In this document: in pieces, positions 52,703-62,146 of the stretch
Numbering within the stretch: position 1 is the stretch's first letter
How the letters are laid out: each line of letters starts with the position of its first letter
NCBI RefSeq assembly: GCF_022012435.1
Contig: NZ_JAKLUA010000001.1
Coordinates: 1,488,001-1,552,000, forward strand
Direction of reading: 5' to 3'
Length of the DNA: 64,000 bases
Origin: Bradyrhizobium zhengyangense
GTDB taxonomy: Bacteria > Pseudomonadota > Alphaproteobacteria > Rhizobiales > Xanthobacteraceae
Position numbers and translations under genes: made by a program
The notes under the pieces: model-generated
The model's input: the letters and a program-made list of their open reading frames with translations, nothing else
Told to the model about the DNA's origin: nothing
The model's database searches: none

Positions 52703-53892
52703 CGGACCGTACTCCATTGCACCATCGGACGCGTCGTCTCCCACGCGCGGTAACGGCCGAGCGGAGCGGCATGCGCAATCTCGACCCGCATCAGCTCGCC
52801 GCCATGCTGTTGATGCAGTTCGCCGAGCAATGCCTCCGTCTCCAGCGTCACGGAATGTGCAACCAGCCGTGTCCCCGGCGCAAGTCGCGACCAGACGGCA
52901 TCGAACATTGCGCGATCGAGACCGCCACCAATGAAAACAGCATCCGGCGCGTCCAAGGTTGCGAGCGCTTCGGGCGCAGTGCCTGCGATGACCGTGATCT
53001 TGTGTTCCAATCCGAACGCTTCCGCATTGCTGCGGATGTTGGCGGCACGATCCTCGCGCGCCTCGACAGCGATCGCAGACCCGCCGCCCAATGCCCATTC
53101 CACCGAGATTGATCCAGAACCCGCACCGATGTCCCACAACCTCCTGCCAGGACACGGCCCGAGCACTGAGAGCGCCAAGGCGCGCACCGGCCGTTTTGTG
53201 ATCTGACCGTCGTGGGCAAAAAGAGCGTCCGGGAGGCCTGAGCCGCGAGACAGCCCGTCCGCCCCCCTCGCCTCGAAGGCGACAGCAACCAGATTTACAG
53301 TGGGAGCACGCGTATAGGTCTCCGCGTGATACTTGCCGACTTTTTCATGGGGTCCGCCAAGCGCGGCGAGAGTCCAGAATGGCGAGACACCCCATCCGCG
53401 CTCCGTCAGCCATCGCGCCAGATCGCCGGCAGCTTTGCCGTCTCGCACGAGACAAATGATCCGAGCGCCGTCCGCCAGATGCGGCACAAGACGTTCGAAC
53501 GGCGCAGCATGAAGACCGAGGCAGATGACGGATTCGAGCCGCCAGCCCAGCCGCGCGGCGGCGAGCGAGAAGGTCGACGGTGCGGGATGTGCGATCCACT
53601 CGCCGCCGCCGAGTTTTTCGGCGAGGCCTGCACCTGCGCCGTACCAGAAGGGATCGCCGGAAGCCAGCACCGCAGTCGGCCGGCCGCGGCAACTGAGCAC
53701 GACATCAGAATCAAATGGCACTGGCCAGGTGCGGCCACGGCTCCCCGCATTCGCGAGCGCTAGATGGCGCTCACCGCCGAACACGGTTTCCGCGCCAGCA
53801 AGCGCCTTTCGGCTTGCTTCCGACAGCCCGGCAAGGCCATCTTCGCCGATACCGATGATGGTCAGCCAGGGATCAGCCAAGGAATCAGCCAT
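52699..53892 (-). CDS. cobL: Precorrin-6Y C5,15-methyltransferase (decarboxylating) CobL
   Basis: 397-residue fusion of a CbiE-like tetrapyrrole methylase (residues 1-200, LTIIGIGEDGLAGLSEASRK, VLASGDPFWYGAGAGLAEKL) and a CbiT-like Rossmann methyltransferase (from about 215, LWDIGAGSGSISVEWALGGG). Methylates C5 and C15 and decarboxylates. Its ATG (53892-53890) shares two bases with the ATG of cobK on the opposite strand (CATG at 53890-53893), a head-to-head overlap; a TTG four codons in is an alternative start. Confidence 0.94.
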   Translation of the reverse strand: MADSLADPWLTIIGIGEDGLAGLSEASRKALAGAETVFGGERHLALANAGSRGRTWPVPFDSDVVLSCRGRPTAVLASGDPFWYGAGAGLAEKLGGGEWIAHPAPSTFSLAAARLGWRLESVICLGLHAAPFERLVPHLADGARIICLVRDGKAAGDLARWLTERGWGVSPFWTLAALGGPHEKVGKYHAETYTRAPTVNLVAVAFEARGADGLSRGSGLPDALFAHDGQITKRPVRALALSVLGPCPGRRLWDIGAGSGSISVEWALGGGSAIAVEAREDRAANIRSNAEAFGLEHKITVIAGTAPEALATLDAPDAVFIGGGLDRAMFDAVWSRLAPGTRLVAHSVTLETEALLGELHQQHGGELMRVEIAHAAPLGRYRAWETTRPMVQWSTVR

Positions 53893-54637
53893 GATGCGCG
53901 CCCTTATTCTGGGCGGGATTGCCGATGCGAGCCTGCTCGCCGCGGAGATCGCGCGCGCAGGGATTGATGCGGTGTATTCCTACGGTGGGCGCACGCGCGC
54001 GCCTGCCGATCAGCCGCTGCCGACCCGCATCGGCGGCTTTGGCGGCGTGAGCGGACTTGCTGATTATATCCGTAGCGAACGCATCACCCATGTGATCGAC
54101 GCGACGCATCCCTTTGCCGCCGAGATGAGCCGTCATGCCATCGACGCGTGCGCGGAGACCGGTACGCCGCTGATCGCGCTGGAGCGCGCTTCTTGGGTGA
54201 AAGCACCCGGCGACATCTGGATTGAAGTCGGCGATGTCAACGCAGCGGCCGCCGCGCTGCCCGAGGCGCCGGCCAACGTGTTTCTCGCCATCGGCCGTCA
54301 GCACATCGCGCCGTTCGCAACGAAGCCACAGCACGCCTACACGCTGCGGTTCGTCGATCCGCCCGAAGCGCCCCTGCCCTTCGCCGCGGATGTGATCGTA
54401 TCGCGCGGACCGTTCACGCTTGACGGCGAATTGGAGATGATGCGCACGCGCGGCATCGCCTCGATCGTCGCCCGCAATTCCGGCGGCGACGGCGCCCGCG
54501 CCAAGATCGATGCGGCCCGCATCCTCGGCCTGCCCGTGATCATGATCTCGCGACCGAAGCTGCCTGAACGGCTGCGGGTGGAGAGCGTCGCTGAGGTGAT
54601 GCAGTGGCTCGGTCATCGGACCTGCCTCGGCGCATAG
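53891..54637 (+). CDS. cobK: Precorrin-6A reductase CobK
   Basis: 248-residue NADPH-dependent reductase: RALILGGIADASLLAAEIARAG at the N-terminus, VSGLADYIRSERITHVIDATHPFAAEMS, ALERASWVKAPGD and VARNSGGDGARAKIDAARILGLPVIMISRP at the C-terminus. It is the only plus-strand gene inside the cob cluster. Its start overlaps the cobL start, and its end overlaps cobJ by 25 bases. A second ATG at 53894 is equally plausible. Confidence 0.93.
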   Translation: MMRALILGGIADASLLAAEIARAGIDAVYSYGGRTRAPADQPLPTRIGGFGGVSGLADYIRSERITHVIDATHPFAAEMSRHAIDACAETGTPLIALERASWVKAPGDIWIEVGDVNAAAAALPEAPANVFLAIGRQHIAPFATKPQHAYTLRFVDPPEAPLPFAADVIVSRGPFTLDGELEMMRTRGIASIVARNSGGDGARAKIDAARILGLPVIMISRPKLPERLRVESVAEVMQWLGHRTCLGA

Positions 54638-55347
54638 ACCCAGTGGCCGACGCGCCGCGTCTGGGAATTGCCGACGATGACCAGCGTGCGCATATCGGCC
54701 ATCTCAGGCGTCGCGTCATTCAGCGTCACGGTCGCGATCTTCTCGTCGGAAGCGCTGATCGCGCGCGCGAAGATCACGAGGCGCTCGCCGCAACCAGCCT
54801 CCTTCAACACGGCCAGCGCGCGGCCAAATCCTTCCGGCCGGCTTGCCGAGCGCGGATTATACATCGCAATCGAAAAATCCGCTTCCGCGGCAAGCCGCAG
54901 CCGCTTCTCGATCACCGTCCACGGCTTCAGATTATCGGAGAGATTGATCGCACAGAAATCATGGCCCAGCGGCGCACCGGCGCGCGCGGCGGCGGCCAGC
55001 ATCGCGGTGATGCCAGGCAGCACGCGGATCGGCAGATCCTGATAGTGCGGCGCCCGTTCGAGCGCCTCGAACACGGCCGAGGCCATCGCGAAGACGCCGG
55101 GGTCGCCGGAGGAGACGATAACGACCTGGCCGCCTTCGGCCGCGAGCCTTAATGCTTCAGCCGCACGCTGGAGCTCCTCGCGATTGTCGGAGGGATGCAG
55201 GGTGAGCCCGGGTCGCGCCGGCACACGCGCAACATAGGGCGCGTAACCCAAGATATCGGTCGCGGCAGCGAGCGCGGCGGACACCTCCGGCGTCACCAGC
55301 GCCTCGCTACCCGGGCCGAGGCCCGCGATGGTCAGCGTGCCCGTCAT
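54613..55347 (-). CDS. cobJ: Precorrin-3B C17-methyltransferase CobJ
   Basis: 244 residues; catalyses ring contraction and C17 methylation. TLTIAGLGPGSEALVTPEVSAAL, ILGYAPYVARV, VVIVSSGDPGVFAMASAVFE, CAINLSDNLKPW and SIAMYNPRSASRPEGFGRAL are typical CobJ/CbiH blocks. ATG at 55347 overlaps the cobI stop by 4 bases. Converges with cobK. Confidence 0.94.
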   Translation of the reverse strand: MTGTLTIAGLGPGSEALVTPEVSAALAAATDILGYAPYVARVPARPGLTLHPSDNREELQRAAEALRLAAEGGQVVIVSSGDPGVFAMASAVFEALERAPHYQDLPIRVLPGITAMLAAAARAGAPLGHDFCAINLSDNLKPWTVIEKRLRLAAEADFSIAMYNPRSASRPEGFGRALAVLKEAGCGERLVIFARAISASDEKIATVTLNDATPEMADMRTLVIVGNSQTRRVGHWVYAPRQVR

Positions 55348-56075
55348 TCGGCGGCGTCCGGAAGCCGGCCCTTGCCGTGCACCAATACGATCGCGAAGTA
55401 AGGACACTCAGCGGCTTCGATCTCCGCAAGCCGCGCGACGCGCTCGCCCGGCATGGTGCCGCGCTCGACCAGCCAGGCATCGTTGAGCCGCCCGGCGGAC
55501 GCGAGCGCGCGCCGCACTTTTGCAAGATTACGTCCGGTCTTCATGATCACAACCGCATCGGAATCGCGCATGCGGCGTTCGAGCTCGGCTTCAGGAAGCG
55601 TGCCCATCAGCACCGTCGTCACGTCGTCGCCGAGGGCAATCGGCTGGCCGACGCCATTCCAGCAGCCGACCATGCCGGGAATGCCGGCAATCACCTCGAT
55701 CTCGACGCGGCCCTGCAGGCGCGTGTGGAGGTGCATGAAGGAGCCGTAAAAATAGGGATCGCCCTCGCAGAGCACGACCACGTCGACGGCACGCGAAAGC
55801 CGCGCCAGGCGCTCCGCCCATTCGTCGTAGAAGCCGGCGAGAAGCTGGACATAGTCCGGGCTGTCGAAGGCAATCTCGGTCGTGACAGGGTATTCCATGG
55901 GATATTCAGTGACGTCGCCAGCCAGCATCCCCTCGACAATGCGCCGCGCCTGCCCGGGCCGACCCTTCTTGCGGAAATAGGCAACGTGCTTGGCGCCACG
56001 CACCGTGCGATCGGCGCGCACGCTCATCAGATCAGGATCGCCAGGGCCGAGACCGCAGCAGATGATGCGTCCCAT
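55344..56075 (-). CDS. cobI: Precorrin-2 C20-methyltransferase CobI
   Basis: 243 residues: CGLGPGDPDLMSVRADRTVRGAKHVAYFRK, VVLCEGDPYFYGSFMHLHTRLQG and VIAGIPGMVGCWNGVGQPIALGDD match the CobI/CbiL family. Transfers a methyl to C20 of precorrin-2. Starts 2 bases after the cobH stop. Confidence 0.94.
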   Translation of the reverse strand: MGRIICCGLGPGDPDLMSVRADRTVRGAKHVAYFRKKGRPGQARRIVEGMLAGDVTEYPMEYPVTTEIAFDSPDYVQLLAGFYDEWAERLARLSRAVDVVVLCEGDPYFYGSFMHLHTRLQGRVEIEVIAGIPGMVGCWNGVGQPIALGDDVTTVLMGTLPEAELERRMRDSDAVVIMKTGRNLAKVRRALASAGRLNDAWLVERGTMPGERVARLAEIEAAECPYFAIVLVHGKGRLPDAAE

Positions 56076-56077
56076 GG

Positions 56078-56707
56078 CTATTCGCTCCGGTTCGCCAGTG
56101 CATTCACGGCAGCGACCGTGATCGCGGAGCCGCCGAGGCGGCCTTCAACGGTGAGTGCCGGCACTGGCGGATCAGCCATCAACGCGGCCTTTGACTCAGC
56201 CGCGCCGACGAAGCCGACGGGACAGCCGATGATCGCCGCCGGCCGCGGACAGTCGCGATCTTCAAGCATGTTGAGCAGATGAAACAGCGCGGTCGGCGCA
56301 TTGCCGATCGCGACGATCGCGCCGTCGAGATGCGGCCGCCACAACTCCAGTGCCGCGGCCGAGCGGGTGTTGCGCATGGATCGCGCCAGCGCGGCAACGG
56401 TCTCATCGGCAAGCGTGCAGATCACGGCATTTGCCGCAGGCAATCTGGCGCGCGTAATTCCCTCAGACACCATCCGCGCATCGCACAGGATCGGCGCGCC
56501 CTTCTGCAAGGCCGCGCGCGCGGCGATTGCCATGCCCGGCGTGAAGCGGATATGTGCCTCGAGGCCGACCATGCCGGCGGCATGGATCATCCGCACCACG
56601 ACCTGCTCCTCCTCAGGCGTGAAGCGCGCCAGATCGGCCTCGGCCCGTATAGTGGCAAAGGATTGTCGGTAGATCGCCGCACCATCGGTCTCGTAAATAT
56701 GCGGCAT
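56078..56707 (-). CDS. cobH: Precorrin-8X methylmutase CobH
   Basis: 209 residues; moves the C11 methyl to C12, giving hydrogenobyrinate. The catalytic histidine region is VVRMIHAAGMVGLEAHIRF (H42). Others: ILCDARMVSEGITRARLP, LFHLLNMLED and IIGCPVGFVGAAESKAAL. The ATG at 56707 overlaps the cobG stop by one base (TGATG). A much longer upstream extension in frame is antisense-like sequence inside cobG and is not used. Confidence 0.94.
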   Translation of the reverse strand: MPHIYETDGAAIYRQSFATIRAEADLARFTPEEEQVVVRMIHAAGMVGLEAHIRFTPGMAIAARAALQKGAPILCDARMVSEGITRARLPAANAVICTLADETVAALARSMRNTRSAAALELWRPHLDGAIVAIGNAPTALFHLLNMLEDRDCPRPAAIIGCPVGFVGAAESKAALMADPPVPALTVEGRLGGSAITVAAVNALANRSE

Positions 56708-57867
56708 CAGTGCCCTCCCATCAGAATGGAGGGATCGCGAACGATGTCGTCGCGGTCGAGCCCGCGCAGGATCGGCTCGTCGCGCGTCGAGCCGCCGCGC
56801 ACGAGATCGAATCCCTTGGCCGTCGCGACCAGCGTGATCGCGGCCGCGCCGGAATGGGCGCAGCCCTTGGCGCAGCCCGAAACGTGAAGCTGCGCGGCCC
56901 CACCGATGTTTTGCGCAAGCGCCGCCGCCAGCCCCCGCGTATCGGCATGGGCCTCGCGGCAGCGTGGTGCGCCGCTGCAGGCAATGACGCGCAGCGCCGG
57001 ATCGTAAGGCTCCGTGAGCAAGCCAGGGGCCGATGGCATCGTCCGCTTGCCCTCGCTCAAAACCATCCGCCACGGCGTCATCCGCAGCGCATGCCCGCAA
57101 GCAGAGAGCTGATTGAGCGTCGTATGCAGCATCTGACCGAAGGCGACACCGACCATAGCCCCTTGCGGATAGAGGCCAGGACGCGCCGCGGCCATGATCG
57201 GCGCAGGCTCCGCCTCGCCGCGCAGCGCCTCAGGCAATTTTGCCCCGGTCGCAAGATGCGTTGCCATGCGCCCTCGCCCGTCCCTGACGCCTGATGCGAC
57301 GAACCAGTGCGCGACAGCAAGTGCGGCGCTCACGGCCTCGCCACGCGCGACGCTGCGACCGAGCGCGGCGCCATCTGCGCGCACGAGGAGGCCGCCGGCT
57401 GCGTCACGCTCGATCCGTACATCGGCGGAGTTGCCCGCGAGCACGCGCGAGGTGCCGTCATCGATGGCGAAGCCGAATTTCGTCGGCAGCTCGAGCGCAG
57501 AGCCCGCCAATGCCTCTTCGAGCTCGGCGGCGAGCGCCTGGGTCTCATCGCCCTCGCGCCAGAACGGCGTGACCAGGATGTTGCGCCGGGATTCAGTCTC
57601 GGCATCGGGATCGAGCAGCGTCAGTTGTGCGAGCCCGTCGACCAGCAGCCGGTGGCTGGCCTCGCTGACGCCCCTGATCTGGAGATTGGCGCGGCTGGTC
57701 ACGTCGATCAAACCATTGCCGTGGCGCTCGGCGAGATGCGCGAGCCCGGAAATCTGGGTGGCATCGAGCCGGCCGCCGAACGGGCGAACGCGGACCACGA
57801 GCCCATCGCCCGATTGCATCGGCCGCAGCGCGCCGGGACACCAGCCCTTCACCGACGCCGCGCTCAT
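56707..57867 (-). CDS. cobG: Precorrin-3B synthase CobG
   Basis: 386-residue sulfite/nitrite-reductase-like monooxygenase that uses O2 to hydroxylate C20 and form the lactone. The four [4Fe-4S] ligands are visible: C297 and C303 (CSGAPRC), C332 and C336 (CAKGC). Duplicated ferredoxin-like halves start near 10 and 215. CobG marks the aerobic pathway. Coupled to cobN by a 4-base overlap. Confidence 0.94.
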   Translation of the reverse strand: MSAASVKGWCPGALRPMQSGDGLVVRVRPFGGRLDATQISGLAHLAERHGNGLIDVTSRANLQIRGVSEASHRLLVDGLAQLTLLDPDAETESRRNILVTPFWREGDETQALAAELEEALAGSALELPTKFGFAIDDGTSRVLAGNSADVRIERDAAGGLLVRADGAALGRSVARGEAVSAALAVAHWFVASGVRDGRGRMATHLATGAKLPEALRGEAEPAPIMAAARPGLYPQGAMVGVAFGQMLHTTLNQLSACGHALRMTPWRMVLSEGKRTMPSAPGLLTEPYDPALRVIACSGAPRCREAHADTRGLAAALAQNIGGAAQLHVSGCAKGCAHSGAAAITLVATAKGFDLVRGGSTRDEPILRGLDRDDIVRDPSILMGGH

Positions 57868-60800
57868 GACGCCTCCTTCAGCGCCGCCGCAATCGAATTG
57901 CGGCGCGTCCGCCAGAGCGAGGCCTCGTGCAGGCGCGTGAAGCAGGTTTCCATTACGGCAAGCGCCGCCGGATTCTCGCGGGCCAAGAAGGCGCGGACAT
58001 CGCAGTCGCCGAGCGTCGCATCATAGTAGAGATCGAACAGATGCGGCGGCACGGCGCCGGCGAGATGAGCAAAGGTGGCCATATGCTCCAGCGTCGCTGA
58101 TAGCTCGGCTGCCCCGCGAAAACCGTGGCGCATCATGCCGGCGATCCAGGCCGGATTGGCGGCGCGGGCACGGACGACGCGGGAAATTTCTTCGGTGAGT
58201 GTGCGCGCATGCGGCTCGTCGGGGCGCGTCGTGTCGAGATGATAGAGCGAGGGCCCTGATGCGCCGAGATGCGTGGCCGCTGCCGCGACCCCGGCTTCGT
58301 GCGCGGCATAATCGGCGGCAAGCAATAGATCGGTCTCGGGTAGATCCTGGGCGTGGACGAACGCATCGGCAGACGCGAGCCGCCGCTCGATACCGGCACG
58401 ATCCGGCCTGATCTCGCCATCGGCGGAGAACGCCCACGACGATGCCGATAGCCAGGCTTCGCCGGCCGCATCGCGCGTCTCCGATGTGAACGCATCGGGG
58501 ATGGCCGAAAGGCCGACGCCGTATTGTCCGGGGCGCGGCGCGAACACACGGGAAGCGCGATGGCGATAAGGATTTTCGTCGCCCTCTTCCTCGCGCGATG
58601 CGAGCGCTTCGGAAGCAGCTTCGAACAATTGCGCCAGGCCCGCGAATACATCGCGGAACAGGCCGGATACGCGTAGCGTCACGTCGATTCGGGGACGGCC
58701 GAGCTCAGCCGGCGCGATGATGTCGTAGCCGGTGACGCGGCCGGAGGCATGATCCCAGTGCGGCGCGAGGCCGGCCAGATGCAGCGCCATCGCGAACTCC
58801 TCGCCCGCGGTGCGCATCGTCGCCGAGCCCCAGAGATCGACCACGAGGCCGTTCGGCCAGTCGCCATGATCCTGCAAATGACGACGCAGCAGCTCTTCGG
58901 CGAGCTTGATGCCCTGCGCATGCGCTGAGGGCGTCGGCACGGCGCGCGGATCGACGGCGAAGAGATTGCGTCCCGTCGGCAGCACGTCCTGGCGTCCGCG
59001 ATAGGGCGAGCCGGACGGGCCCGGCGCCACGCGTTGTCCTGCGAGCGCGATGCGTAGCGCATCCCGCTCAGCATCGCCACAGGCCCCGCGGCCGAACACG
59101 TGCAGGCCCTCGCCGAACTGGCTTTCCTTGAGATCGCAGACGAAGCGATCGATCCGCGGGATGGCTTCGGCTGGCGCAGCCGAGGCTACAATACCAAGAT
59201 CGTCTTCGAGGCCGGCCGCCCGCGCCTCGTCGCGGATCGCGGCGATCAGGCGCTGACGGCGGGCGGGGTCGAGACCATCGGCGGTCGAATATTCGTCGAG
59301 CAGGCGTTCGAGCCGGCGAAGGCCTTCCGGTATCGCGGATTGTTCGAGCGGCGGCGGCAGATGGCCGATGGTGGCGGCGCCGATCCGCCGCTTGGCCTGC
59401 GCAGCCTCGCCGGGATCATTGACGATGAAGGGATAGATCACAGGGAGATCGCCGATCAGCGCTTCCGGCCAGCACGCGGATGAAAGGGCCACGGATTTCC
59501 CCGGCAGCCATTCCAGCGTGCCATGCGCGCCCATATGCACAACAGCATCGATCCCCTGCCCGCGGAGCCAGAGATAGAATGCAACATAGGCATGGCGCGG
59601 CGTGCGGGCGAGATCGTGATAGTCGCCATCGCGTGTCGCCGCATCGCCCCGCTCGGGCTGGACCGCGATGATCGATCGGCCGCTTGCGATGGCTGCGAAG
59701 TGGAAAGCGCCATCGCGGCAGCTCGGATCGTTCTCCGCCGCGCCCCAGGCTTGCGCGAGATCGTCCTGCAAACCTTGCGGAAGCTGCGAGAGCGCCGCGC
59801 GGTAGTCTGCGACACTCCATGTCAATTTCTGCTTCAGCAACGTCTCGCCGAGTGCATGCACCGGCGCAACATCAAAGCCGGCCTCCCCGAGATCGGCCAC
59901 CAGCGCTTCGACCGACGCCAGCGCATCGAGACCGACCGCATGTGCGATCTGATGCGGACGCCCGGGATAGTTCGACAGGACGATGGCCAACCGCTTCACG
60001 GCCGCCGGCTTCCAGGCAAGCCTTCGCCAAGCAGCGACGCGGGCGACAACCGCTTTCACACGCTCCTCATCCGGCCTATGGGCCAGATGCGAGATCTGCA
60101 GATCGGGATCGCGTTCCGCGGCCGACTTGAAACTCACCACGCCGGCGAACAGGCGGCCGTCGACCTCAGGCAGCACTACATGCATGGCGAGATCGCCAGG
60201 CGACAGGCCGCGCAGCGATTCCGCCCAGTCCTCGCGCCGCGCCGAGGAGAGCGCGACCTGGAAGATGGGACACGGCGCAGCGTCGAACGGCGTCGTGCCG
60301 TCGTCGCCCATCGCCGAGAACGCCGTCGCGTTGACGATCGCGGCTGGCGGATTTTGCGCGAGATGCGCGCGAAGCCAATCTCCGACGCCTGCCGCCTTTA
60401 GCGACGTGACGAAGGCCCCATAGGCGTCAAAACCCTTCTCGCGCAACGCGGCGATCAGCGTATCGACGGGACCGGTGTCGGCAGCCGTGAGATAGGAGCG
60501 ATAGAACGTCACGAGCGTGAGGGGCTTCCGCTCGCGCGGCGTCGGCGCGGCAATGACACCACGCGCAGGGTCGTAAAAGCCCATTTCGGGCACGTTCATC
60601 TCGCCGACAACAGGCCCGGCATAAAGGCCTGAGGCCAGCGCGAGCTGCGCAATCGCGGCTTGCGCCGCGACGGGACCGCCTGTGTCGCAGAGCGCTTTGA
60701 GCCGGCGCAGCGTCGAAACCGGCAAGGTCGAGTACGCATCCAGCCTGATGTCGTCGCGGCCGTCGGCCGGCAGCACGGCGAGAACGATATTGCGGTCTTT

Positions 60801-61112
60801 GGCCAGTTGCTGGAGCGCCGCCAGCCCGTATGGCCAGTAGGATTCACCGCCGATGAGGCGCACCAGAATGCCGCGCGCCTGCGACAGCGTGCGCTCGATA
60901 TAGGTGTCGACCGAGAGAGGATGACGCAGTTCCGCGAGATTGGCGAGCCGCAGCGACGGCAGGCTGTCCTGGCCACGCCGCCAGCCCGCCGCGAATGCCG
61001 CAAGGTCGGAATCCGAGAACGAGAGTACCACGAGATCGGCCGGGTCCTGGCCGATGTCCCTTGGCGTCGTGGTCTCCTCGAGACCGCGGCTCTCGCGGAA
61101 GACGACGTGCAT
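57864..61112 (-). CDS. cobN: Aerobic cobaltochelatase subunit CobN
   Basis: 1082-residue large subunit that binds hydrogenobyrinate a,c-diamide and inserts cobalt. Diagnostic blocks: RRLAIVLSNYPGRPHQIAHAVGLDA, VAFYLWLRGQGIDAVVHMGAHGTLEWLPGKSVALS, YPFIVNDPGEAAQAKRRIGA, VDLWGSATMRTAGEEFAMALHLAG. Somewhat shorter than the roughly 1250-1275 residues I recall for the Pseudomonas denitrificans protein, with the core intact. Its partners CobS and CobT (chelatase ATPase subunits) are not in this window. Starts one base into the cobW stop. Confidence 0.95.
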   Translation of the reverse strand: MHVVFRESRGLEETTTPRDIGQDPADLVVLSFSDSDLAAFAAGWRRGQDSLPSLRLANLAELRHPLSVDTYIERTLSQARGILVRLIGGESYWPYGLAALQQLAKDRNIVLAVLPADGRDDIRLDAYSTLPVSTLRRLKALCDTGGPVAAQAAIAQLALASGLYAGPVVGEMNVPEMGFYDPARGVIAAPTPRERKPLTLVTFYRSYLTAADTGPVDTLIAALREKGFDAYGAFVTSLKAAGVGDWLRAHLAQNPPAAIVNATAFSAMGDDGTTPFDAAPCPIFQVALSSARREDWAESLRGLSPGDLAMHVVLPEVDGRLFAGVVSFKSAAERDPDLQISHLAHRPDEERVKAVVARVAAWRRLAWKPAAVKRLAIVLSNYPGRPHQIAHAVGLDALASVEALVADLGEAGFDVAPVHALGETLLKQKLTWSVADYRAALSQLPQGLQDDLAQAWGAAENDPSCRDGAFHFAAIASGRSIIAVQPERGDAATRDGDYHDLARTPRHAYVAFYLWLRGQGIDAVVHMGAHGTLEWLPGKSVALSSACWPEALIGDLPVIYPFIVNDPGEAAQAKRRIGAATIGHLPPPLEQSAIPEGLRRLERLLDEYSTADGLDPARRQRLIAAIRDEARAAGLEDDLGIVASAAPAEAIPRIDRFVCDLKESQFGEGLHVFGRGACGDAERDALRIALAGQRVAPGPSGSPYRGRQDVLPTGRNLFAVDPRAVPTPSAHAQGIKLAEELLRRHLQDHGDWPNGLVVDLWGSATMRTAGEEFAMALHLAGLAPHWDHASGRVTGYDIIAPAELGRPRIDVTLRVSGLFRDVFAGLAQLFEAASEALASREEEGDENPYRHRASRVFAPRPGQYGVGLSAIPDAFTSETRDAAGEAWLSASSWAFSADGEIRPDRAGIERRLASADAFVHAQDLPETDLLLAADYAAHEAGVAAAATHLGASGPSLYHLDTTRPDEPHARTLTEEISRVVRARAANPAWIAGMMRHGFRGAAELSATLEHMATFAHLAGAVPPHLFDLYYDATLGDCDVRAFLARENPAALAVMETCFTRLHEASLWRTRRNSIAAALKEAS

Positions 61113-62146
61113 CAGACTCCCAGTCCCGCTCTAATCGCGACCTCGTCAATATCGCCGTGCTCGCCGATCACGACGAGCTTTGATTGCCTGTTGCCTGCAC
61201 CCCAGGGCTTGTCGAACTGGTGGCGCACGCGTTCACCGACCGCTTGCAGCAGCAGCCGCATCGGCTTGCCCGCGACGGCGATGTAGCCTTTGACGCGAAG
61301 CACGTTTTGCTCGCGCGAAAGACGCTGCACCGACGCGACCAGCACATCGATGTCGGTGACCTCAGGAAGATCGATCACGACGGAGGCAAAATCGTCGTGC
61401 TCGTGGTCGTCCTCACCATCATGATGCGAGGGACGCGCGGCGAGATCGTTCTCGGCGGCAGCGCCGAGGCCGAGGATCACGCGCGCGTCGATGGCACCGT
61501 CAGTGATCGACAGCATCGGCACGCGGCGCGGCATCTCGGCGGTGATCAACGCCTTGGCGGCCTCGATGCCCGCGGCGCCTGCGAGATCGGCCTTGGTTAG
61601 CAGCACGATATCGGCGCAGGCGATCTGGTCCTCGAACACTTCTGACAGCGGCGTCTCGTGATCGAGATTCCCATCCGCCGCGCGCTGCGCTTCGACGGCA
61701 GCCGGGTCCGGCGCGAAACGACCGGCGGCCACCGCCTCGGCATCGGCCAGCGCAATCACGCCATCGACCGTGATGCGCGAGCGAATCTCCGGCCAGTCGA
61801 ACGCCTTCAGCAGCGGCTTTGGCAGTGCCAGGCCTGAGGTCTCGATCAGGATGTGATCGGGCCGCACTGGCCGTGCCAGCAGCTTCTCCATGGTCGGAAT
61901 GAAATCGTCGGCAACGGTGCAGCAGATGCAGCCATTGGCGAGTTCGACGATGTTCTCTTCCGGGCAGTTCTCATCGGCGCAGGACTTCAGGATCTCACCA
62001 TCGACACCTTCGCTACCGAACTCGTTGACAAGCACGGCGAGCTTCTTGCCATTGGGATTGCTGAGCAGATGCTGGATCAGCGTCGTCTTGCCCGAACCGA
62101 GAAAGCCGGTGACCACGGTCACAGGAACTTTTGCAAGCGAGTTCAT
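61112..62146 (-). CDS. cobW: CobW, COG0523-type GTPase metallochaperone
   Basis: 344 residues. P-loop GFLGSGKTT (14-22), metal-binding CxCC motif NGCICCTVADD (C73, C75, C76), GTPase guanine motif LLTKADLAG, and a histidine/aspartate-rich loop HHDGEDDHEHDD in the linker before the CobW_C domain. Thought to deliver cobalt to the CobNST chelatase; the adjacent cobN fits that. Start at 62146 (MNSLAKVPVTVV); 4-base overlap with the DUF1636 gene. Confidence 0.94.
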   Translation of the reverse strand: MNSLAKVPVTVVTGFLGSGKTTLIQHLLSNPNGKKLAVLVNEFGSEGVDGEILKSCADENCPEENIVELANGCICCTVADDFIPTMEKLLARPVRPDHILIETSGLALPKPLLKAFDWPEIRSRITVDGVIALADAEAVAAGRFAPDPAAVEAQRAADGNLDHETPLSEVFEDQIACADIVLLTKADLAGAAGIEAAKALITAEMPRRVPMLSITDGAIDARVILGLGAAAENDLAARPSHHDGEDDHEHDDFASVVIDLPEVTDIDVLVASVQRLSREQNVLRVKGYIAVAGKPMRLLLQAVGERVRHQFDKPWGAGNRQSKLVVIGEHGDIDEVAIRAGLGV

